Shown here: positions 56,492-64,000 of the stretch, in pieces
Numbering within the stretch: position 1 is the stretch's first letter
Layout of the letters: the number at the start of each line of letters is the position of its first letter
Assembly (NCBI GenBank): GCA_003999685.1
Contig: CP021220.1
Coordinates: forward strand, 558,001 to 622,000
Direction: 5' to 3'
Source of the DNA: Taiwanofungus camphoratus
Lineage: Eukaryota; Basidiomycota; Agaricomycetes; Polyporales; Taiwanofungaceae
Length of the DNA: 64,000 bases
Notes under the pieces: model-generated
Database searches by the model: none
What the model saw: only the letters and a program-made list of their open reading frames with translations
Told to the model about the DNA's origin: nothing
Translations under genes and position numbers: made by a program

Positions 56492-57370
56492 AGATTTAAT
56501 TGGTATACCGTCATTCATTCTGCACTCTTGTTACACATACTTGTCATTGCATTTTATATGTATTTCACCACACTCGCTTGTCCCTACTATACATGATATC
56601 CTTGTATTCATTACCATACCTTCTGCAATATAGGATGTCATGCACATCACGTCTCTTCGCAGCTCCTAGTTTATCATCTGTACAACGTTCACTCCAGTTG
56701 TTGAACATAAAGAATGTCGCGTGAGGATGGGTTGACAAGGAGACTATAATCTGTTGTTGATCCTCAGCACGAAACACTTAGTCACCGCTACTTTTGTACG
56801 AAGAAAATACTACATTGAATTTTTTATAAATCCCTTATCCCTCTAGCCAAAATGCTCCATTTATCGTGAGGATCATTTACACCAAAGCGATTTTTCTAAA
56901 ACTCAACTGACGGAGTGATACTTTTCAATTTCGCAGTATGACATAATTATTTCCCATTTGGGTAGAATGTTCCCATTTGGGAAATATTTGTACTAAGCTC
57001 TCCTTGTCTATTCACTCTCAGTAAAATTGCTCAAATTTCTCTGAAACACTTCAGAGTTTACTTTTAACATTGAATATACCTCTCTGTGACTGGTACACTA
57101 GTATCTATACTAAAAGTAGATGAATTTTTTTTCAACCACCAATTTCGCAGTTGTGCAAAAGCAGCGGTGACTAAGTGTTTCGCACCATAGCGAGCTGGTG
57201 ACGATAATAAGATGCAAATAAAAAAGCACAATTAAGCTATTGCTGAGAGCAAGCCAGATAGATCGAGCAGCGGTGATCTGCGCTACATTTTCAATCACCT
57301 CCCTCTTCGACTGGCCTCCAGAACTAATAACGCTTGTGAGAAGTCTCCACTCACCGCGTGGCCTATACGT
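56492..57370. other. AT-rich region after the dynein tail, holds a MITE-like element
   Basis: About 880 bp with no dynein exons on either strand and no other gene. The centre is the inverted-repeat element at 56770-57182. The minus-strand CNNM gene ends at 57371. Confidence 0.65.
56770..57182. mobile_element. MITE-like inverted-repeat element
   Basis: 413 bp bounded by perfect 20-bp terminal inverted repeats (56770-56789 and 57163-57182; CGAAACACTTAGTCACCGCT), which extend with mismatches to about 30 bp. It is AT-rich, has no coding capacity, and holds internal copies of AATTTCGCAG and two CCCATTTGGG palindrome-like blocks near 56.95 kb. A convincing target duplication is not seen (only CA on both sides), so the transposase family is undetermined. 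Confidence 0.65.
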
Positions 57371-59990
57371 TTACGTCCCGTTCGGCGGTGAGCCTACCAG
57401 CGTGCTCTTATAATGGAATCGACGATCGCTATTTGGAACACTTCTTGATTTCACAGCTTCACCCGACGGATCGACGCCGTTTGCACTCGTGTAATCGGTT
57501 CGAACCACAACCGGTAAGGGGCTGTAGCTCCGACTTAGCAGTGGCGTGCGATCACCGTGACCCTGGACCGTCGAGTCTGAGTTGGCACGACTTACTCGAT
57601 ACTCCACAATTCTATGGCAGGCGAAAGGAATGAGGCAGTGTTCAGGACTGTATAATGTTGTGCGACTCACCCGCGCATAACAGCTGCATTCTTCAGACGC
57701 GTAGCGCGGCGCTTGCTTTGATTGTCTTCATACCGATCTGTTTCATCTACAATCTCTTCGGAGATGATTTCCTGTCGATCATGTAAGCCTTCACGGTGGG
57801 GATCTCCACTTCATCAAGGAGACAAGCAAACCTCGATGATATCTACAATGCGGAGCAAATTGAACGAGTGTGACTCGTTCAGAATGAATGTAGCACTCAC
57901 CTTCAAGAGTGACGACACCGATCGCACCGCCTTCTCGACCTGGAGTATTACTTAACAGCAGAAGATGTGCACGGCCAGTTTGACTGGGGCATCGCAAAGT
58001 GGTCGTTGAACAATTTGATTAGTAGAGGTCGCTTTCAGATCAGCGCAGCACAAAAGAGGGATGGGAGACGTACAAGTAGTCCAGGGCCTGAAAACAGTTG
58101 ATTGATGGATGTGCTTCAGGCAGGATAGAGAGAGGGAAATGGGAGACAGGAAGCGCCTGTGAGGGGTCATATACAGAGAGCTACACAAGACGAGCATCAG
58201 CCAGAAGGGACAGAACCTAGTGGATGCCGTGATATTAGTGTGACATATACCGTCTTAATGAGTAGTAGCCCCTGAAATGCGAAAGGCCTTCCTGGCTCAT
58301 GAACAGGAATACGCGAATATCCACTCCGTAGGCTGGTGGAAATTTCGTAGTTCAGCAGTTGAAAAATTGACCAAATACAGTACCAACAAGAAGTCCACTG
58401 TGTCGTGATCTAGTACCTTGTCGGCACTGATTGTCACGACATCCTACAACATTAGCATTGTCAAATATATCCAATGATTCAGCATCATGGACCGTAAGTG
58501 CGTACCGCCATGGGGGTCATGATCATCTCTACATGCTTATTGTTGAGCTCGAGCACGCCGTTGAGGATGCTGATCTCGTCGTCTCGCAGGGGCTCTTCAC
58601 CCTGACGATGGAACGCTAAAAATGACCTGTTGAGTGGATGCCAAAGCGTGAGTATAACGTATTGATCAAAAGCGAAAATGAATGACTTGAGCTCTGCCTT
58701 CTTATACGTGTGTGCTTCGTTCGCGCCGAGAATGTAGTCAAGTAGCTTGGCTATCGGGTAGGCGATCGGTGCTGCGTTGTTGCTGAGTGGAGCTGTAATG
58801 GGAGAAGGTGCAGGTCTGGTGCTTACCGAACAAATACATCATGCCCATGACAATGGGCGCGCATGAGGCACCTATGGAAAGTCCATACCGGACACTTACT
58901 GCTTGAGGGATGATTCTAAAAGGACAGTATGTTTCAAGCTGCGGAAAAAAATCCAGTAGTATTCATACTCACTCTCTGTTTAAACAAAGGGCCATTAGCG
59001 CAACGATTAGGCAAAATTGCGAACTGCTTTATGTTACACACCCAAATATCACTATAGAAATCGCCCGTCAGTATGATGCTGCAATTTTCCCAAGAGTGGG
59101 TGGATGATACAGGGGAGATGACACTCAAACATCAAGCTCGCTTCTGGAGGTACTGCAGGGCACTAAGGCTTGAGTTCATGTGTAAAGTAAAGACCACATC
59201 CGGTAATAAACCCAGCATGGCCAGCCTCGTACGGTGGCAAACCCACACAGACACTTCGTACTTCTACTATTTGACTGAGAAAGCTTACTTACCTATCGTT
59301 GTAGTAGAGATCACGACGGCTGGCAAGCCTCCGCCAAGCTATAAATGCACCTTTGTCAACAAACAAGTAATGACTGAGAACAACGTATCTACTTACAGCG
59401 CTATCAAGGAAAATTGGCAGACTTTCGTTCACAATCTACACGAAAGTGCTGAGATTCATGGTTTCATATCAGATTTGCACTCAACATACAACATTCCCTA
59501 GTAGGAGAACCTTATATCAGGTGAATTCACAATTCTCAACAAAATGGAGCACACGATAACATACCACAAGGACCCAGTGACGGCGATGCGTAAGAAGCCG
59601 CAGAACTGGGAAAGAATTGAGCCAAGAAATAATAACAAGATGGTAATGGGAACCTTTCTGTGCGTTTTTTCGTTCCTGGGGATCGTCCGAAGAGGTAGCC
59701 AGGACGCGAAGATGAAGTTCGTCCAGGCCCATTAGGCCGAGGGTCAGTCTACATGGCGGAACGGTAAATTTATCAACAAGTCAGTGTAGGTGAGCTTAAA
59801 ACGAGAAAAAATGAACACACCCCGAGAAGACTCCACCTGCCAAGACAAGGCTCACGCTCATTATGACCTTGTACCAGAATTCAGGGGACCCTGTCTGCTC
59901 GCCATCTCCTACTGCGGTAGGAAAGGTATGGATATCCATAGGCGACGCGTGAGCGATTTTTATAAGCAATGAAAAGACAGAATAAAGCAT
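57371..59990 (-). CDS. MAM3: CNNM/Mam3 family membrane protein (DUF21 plus CBS pair)
   Basis: 473 residues: signal peptide, DUF21 transmembrane domain (FSGLTLGLMGLDELHLRV, NVIVNESLPIFLDSALGGG, VIFGEIIPQAVSVRYGL), then a CBS-pair region (EEPLRDDEISILNGVLEL, YSRIPVHEPGRPFAFQGLL, DIIEEIISEEIVDETDRY). The family transports or senses Mg and other divalent metals; yeast Mam3 acts at the vacuole. Exons: 59990-59821, 59748-59654, 59605-59565, 59510-59490, 59435-59397, 59338-59293, 59051-59042 (10 nt), 58975-58973 (3 nt), 58915-58827, 58792-58687, 58626-58506, 58443-58388, 58332-58251, 58180-58074, 57983-57901, 57842-57832 (11 nt), 57771-57671, 57611-57371; sum 474 codons. Intron 58793-58826 is 34 nt. 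Confidence 0.88.
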
Positions 59991-60246
59991 AGGAGATAGA
60001 ACGGAGAAAAAAGCAGGGTGTGAACGTACAACAGCCCGTTAAGTATGTAAAGTGTTTTTGGGATAATACTAATAGCACCGCGTACAAACTCCGAATGAGG
60101 TCACCAGACGCGCAGAGCACGTGACCTCATAAAAGGGCGGATGATCGAGGCTTGTGATTTCGCCATCACGTGCCTTGATACCAAACTTCTGTCCGGTAAT
60201 TGGTCGCTCGAAATCCTGCTCTTAGCTGTCGATTTTGACTCTTTGC
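59991..60246. promoter_or_regulatory. Divergent promoter region of MAM3 and TRM2
   Basis: 256 bp between divergent ATGs. It must hold both promoters; no specific site recognised. Confidence 0.5.
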
Positions 60247-62847
60247 ATGATACGCATTACTCGTAACCTTGCTCCTTCTTTCGGTGCTTTTTCCAACTCA
60301 CGGTCAACTTCAACGGTGTTTAGTTCTCGGTCTCGGACTTTCTCGGTATCAATCATGAGCGAGGCTCAGATTCGTCCCCATCCGGAATCCGAAGCAACCA
60401 GTCCAGACGATGCCCCTCCAGAGAAAAAGCCACGCCTCGACTCTGTATTGCCGGCCCTCCAGGACAACAATCTTGGACTTCATATGTCATCAGATCCGGA
60501 CACGGTATCTGTTAACCCCCCCATAATCAAATTTACCCACAGTCAGATGAAGAAAGGCAAGCGGAAGGACAAGAAGCAGAAACATCTTCCTCCAGAGCCC
60601 TACTCCGCAGAGGATGTGGTAGCAAAGGATGTTGCGACTCTCCTCGGGGAGGCTGCTGTAACCCAGGCAGTGACAGATGCAACTGAATGGGATCCTCCTT
60701 TTGAGCAAAAGGAGGAGGTTGAGCTTGTCGTGTCTTGTCTCTCTTCTACTGGTGTGTACATGTCACGTAATTTCTTTAAAATGACGATCACCGTATCCTT
60801 GTCTGGAACACATATCTCCTGATAATCTCGAGATCCCGTTTCGAGTGTGATGGATCAGGTCTGGATAGCGAATATAACGTCTCTAAATGCAGACTAGCTT
60901 GAAACGTCTCATATTAAATAAAGGCACAGCCTGCTGTGTATCGACGAGCAATCCTTCGTTGCAAGTCTTGGCCCTTTAGAAGAGGGGAGGAAGGGGGGCA
61001 CGCACTGTGCCTCCTTTGCGAGGAAGGGCGACCGTCGGCCCTTTTCACTTCACGCACAATTCCGTTCGGTTGCTATCTGATGACCGTGGTAGCACAAGCG
61101 TTCGCCAAGGCCGCACTTCAGTGCATCTTTGTCCAATTTCTCCAAGGAATGTGTCCAAGCCCTTACATCCGGCATTCTATCTGCAGGGGAATCACTAGCA
61201 ATTGCGCCATCACCGCGACGACCTTGGGCAGTAGTCACTCCCTTGGCCTTACCCGGCGAGATAATTCGTGCACGCGTATATCGGCATTCCCGTCTGCACT
61301 CTTATGCCGACCTCTTGGAAGTCGTAAAGCCGAATCCAGAATTGAGGGATATGACAAGGGTACAGTGCAAATATTTTGGCAAGTGTGCAGGGTGTCAGTA
61401 TCAGGTATATTGTAAATCTATTGCATCTGCGTGTGTAGGGATTGAACAATTGTCCCTATAGATGCTATCATATGACATACAGCTCGATCTCAAGCGGAAT
61501 GTCATTGTGAAGGCATACCAAAATTTTTCTGGTACGTCGTCTTTTCCTTGCAATCTGGTGGCTGCCCATCATCCTTTTTACTAGATCTGCCGCCGGCATC
61601 TATTCCTCCTATTCTTTCGACCATCGCATCTCCCTTGCAATATGGCTATCGCACGAAGATCACGCCTCACTTTGAAGCACCGCCAAAGCAAGTTCGGAAA
61701 GTGTCCGCTCATCTCCCAATGGATGGCAGCTCCAAGCCTGAATGGCTCAGGATTGGCTTCAATCAGATAGGGACGCGTCGAGTGATGGACATCGAGGTTT
61801 GTGTTCTGACAGTATTATGTGCAGTGGCTTGGGTTGAAAATTGTCGGTATTCTCATTCTCAGGAATGTCCCATTGCTACATCTACGCTTAACAATGCTCT
61901 CGGTCCTTTACGCGAAGATATAATAAAGTGTGTGCTCAAATCACTCCGTTCTTGCATTGGTACGATCTGGTCACAGAAACATCTATTCGTACAAAAAGGG
62001 GGTATCACTCCTGCTACGAGACTCCTTGGAAATTCCCAACTCGGCCAAGTCGCGCAGTTCTTCGCCTGAATCTTCACGGGATAGATCACGCAGTGCATCT
62101 CCACGGCCTTTGCATACAATAAATGGAAGTGTAGACTCCATGGTTACTTTTTCGGGTGCTCCCTCTGCCCCCAGTCCTTCGGATGATCCCACATCGCTAG
62201 AAAGGCACTTTTGCGTCAAGGATCACAAGGCAACAGTGCGCGAGCTCGTAGGCGACAAGGTTTTCGAGTATATAGCCGGGTCTTTCTTCCAGAACAACAA
62301 TTCTGTGCTGCTTCCTCTCACATTCTACGTCCGCGACGCAATCTTCTCAGAAGATGCTTCAGCCAGGACTTCTCCGCAACCAACCCATCTGGTCGACGCG
62401 TACTGTGGCAGTGGCCTCTTTGCAATTTCGCTTGCTTCGGCTTTCGAGAAAGTAGCTGGGATAGAGCTCTCAACAGACTCGATACGCTTTGCCACACGCA
62501 ATGCGAAACTGAACAATCTTCATCGAAAATGCACGTTCATGGCCGGCGATGCGTCCGACATCTTCGCCACCGTGCAGGACTTCCCGAGGGAGAAGACAGT
62601 ACTCGTCATCGATCCACCTCGGAAAGGCACGGACGAGAAATTTATTGACCAGCTCCTCAAATTCAACTGTGCGACGGTCGTGTATGTCAGCTGCAATGTG
62701 CATACGCAAGCACGCGATGTTGGGGTGATCCTGCAGAAATCTGAGGAGATAGGTGGGCGCAAGTACGTACTGGAAAGTCTCAGAGGCTTCGATCTGTTCC
62801 CGCAGACGGCACATGTAGAATCGGTGGCAGTGTTACGACTTCTCTGA
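60247..62847 (+). CDS. TRM2: tRNA (uracil-5-)-methyltransferase TRM2
   Basis: 646-residue SAM-dependent enzyme that makes m5U54 in the T-loop of tRNA. A TRAM-like region is followed by a cysteine cluster C229-x5-C235-x2-C238 plus C337, the pattern that binds a 4Fe-4S cluster in RlmD/RumA relatives. The methylase part has HLVDAYCGSGLFAISLA (SAM site), LVIDPPRKGTD and YVSCNVHTQARD with nucleophile C596. Exons: 60247-60751, 61187-61404, 61462-61531, 61585-61796, 61863-61927, 61977-62847; sum 647 codons. The first ATG gives an Arg/Ser-rich leader like a mitochondrial presequence, while Met37 (MSEAQIRP) would give a cytosolic/nuclear form. The first intron (435 nt) is far longer than the others. 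Confidence 0.93.
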
Positions 62848-62982
62848 TGTGAACAAGTCTGGTGAATCGCTGCCGCCACGGTTAATTTATGGACATTAGT
62901 TCCGAGATTCACAACAGCTTTCAATAGACGGTTATGCCGCGTGTTAGGTTGCAATTACGCCGTGCGAGCGCTGCGCAGACAA

Positions 62983-64000
62983 TTACGTTTGCTTCGCACT
63001 GGATTCTGATATATGGATATCCCCCAACTTCTCTCCCACCTTGATCTTCTGGCCTGCATTTACAGCAAATTCAAAGTTTTTGGGAGCCTCAAAGACGAGA
63101 ACGATGGTACTGCCAAGGCAAAATCCGCCCATCTCTTCGGCTTTAGTCAGCGGCTGTCCCTTGAGGACGGGTGACGCCGCGGAGTATACGGCCTCTGTGT
63201 AGGTTCCTATAGGGTGAGAACGCCTGGAACCGACGTTCGTCCGGAGAGCCTGCGTAAAACAGTATTCACGCTCAATATCATGACGGAATGGGTAGCGTAT
63301 TATGTTAACCAACCTGGTCAAAATCAATCTTAATGCTGCCGACATTTGTTGCGCCGACAGGAATCATCCCAAAGAAACCGTGCTTCCAACGCCCTAGCAA
63401 GGCGACACGCTCATTCAGGACAAATAAATTAGGCAGTCGTTTTACCATCCAAGGCGAGACTGAGAATAAATCGCCTTCAAGTAGGATTACGCCTTAGTGC
63501 ATGCTCATCGATGGAAAATCAGGATTTTAACATACCGACAAAATGCCTCCTCTTCTCCACTACCCATGCCGCCGGACTATGAAAGCGATGATAATCACCA
63601 GGAGCCAGATATATGACAACGAAGAAGAGTGTGTTCTCCGGCTTTGCAATAGTACGTGAGCGATCAAGGAAGGGTCGGACGCCTATCTCAGCTGCGACTG
63701 ACGCCTCGTGGGCCACAACCTCGGACAGAGGAGCATCAGAGGAGACAGAGGCGTCGATCTGTGGACCGTGCTTTTTGGAAGGGCCTGCCTGTGGGTGTGA
63801 GGAGGGCGATTCCGAGATGGTCGGCACGCTCTTCGCCCTGTCTTGAGAACTTTCTCCACTCGGTGTTGACGTCCCCGATGACGCTGGCGATGGGGGTGTT
63901 GAGGTGCCCAAGAGGTCCTGGAGACTGTATTCTATCCCGTTGATGTCGGCGAAGCTTCGGTCATGCACCTCCGCCATGTCGCGTTTTGGGAATTCAATCT
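62983..64000 (-). CDS. Phosphatidylserine decarboxylase, C-terminal part (5' end outside window)
   Basis: Membrane enzyme that makes phosphatidylethanolamine from phosphatidylserine. It contains [47 protein letters not shown] and [21 protein letters not shown] is the self-cleavage site, whose Ser becomes the pyruvoyl cofactor. Exons from the 3' end: 62983-63249, 63314-63474, 63536 to the window edge. The frame stays open to the edge, so residues upstream of the Met at 63977 are also coding. Between the conserved ELLG-like and YLAPGDYHR blocks lies a Ser/Thr/Pro-rich insert (about 63.65-63.90 kb) not found in short family members. Mitochondrial (Psd1) or endomembrane type cannot be decided without the N-terminus. 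TRM2 ends 135 bp away, convergent. Confidence 0.9.

Noticed and set aside
59073-59501. 142-codon plus-strand frame as an independent gene
   Set aside because: It lies over exons of the well-supported CNNM gene on the other strand and resembles no family I know; kept only as a low-interest observation.

Overview
This is a stretch of nuclear DNA from a filamentous basidiomycete, most likely an agaricomycete. The signs are host genes cut into many small exons by introns of mostly 47-75 nt, a DUF6533 membrane protein of the kind common in mushrooms, and Ty3/chromovirus and LINE retrotransposons typical of such genomes. No bacterial-style operons, CRISPR arrays, rRNA or convincing tRNA genes were seen. 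Exon models were worked out by hand from splice sites and remembered family conservation. For every complete gene the summed exon length is a multiple of three.

Layout. (1) 1-5115: the 3' part of a PRP16-type spliceosomal helicase (+), then a complete half-size ABC transporter (-). (2) 5829-36013: a nested transposon block of about 30 kb. A LINE about 9.3 kb long once its LTR insertions are discounted (7-bp target duplication GAATGCA, A12 tail) was hit by three Ty3/chromovirus elements: A (6104-12676, +), B (14073-21810, +) and C (27815-34385, -; same family as A). Each has a perfect 5-bp target duplication and near-identical LTRs, so the nesting is recent. A further ~1.76-kb non-coding spacer of unknown nature sits inside LINE ORF1. 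(3) 36234-41321: a copper-fist transcription factor and a DUF6533 membrane protein, both +. (4) 41691-45700: a UBE2W-like E2, hydroxymethylbilane synthase (HEM3) and NFU1, all on -. (5) 46582-51785: ALG1 (+), the proteasome assembly factor UMP1 (-) and a branched-chain acyltransferase E2 (-). (6) 52152-56491: a dynein heavy chain gene that holds only the tail. (7) 57371-64000: a CNNM/Mam3 transporter (-), the tRNA methyltransferase TRM2 (+) and the 5'-incomplete end of a phosphatidylserine decarboxylase (-).

How it fits together. The host genes are mostly conserved housekeeping functions (splicing, haem, Fe-S, N-glycosylation, proteasome assembly, branched-chain amino acid breakdown, tRNA modification, phospholipid synthesis) and do not form an obvious pathway cluster. 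The transposon block sits in what was about 0.9 kb of shared upstream DNA between the divergent ABC transporter and copper-fist genes.

Most notable observations. First, chromovirus families A/C and B both carry an extra 3' reading frame for a zinc-knuckle protein, conserved between them although their LTRs are unrelated. Second, both families show a Tf1-like self-priming arrangement: 11 nt at the predicted transcript start match the site just inside the left LTR. Third, the dynein gene stops after the tail, with no motor domain following. Fourth, the host genes contain extreme splice structures: a 3-nt microexon, 34-nt introns, coding exons consisting only of the ATG, and a possible GA-AG intron.
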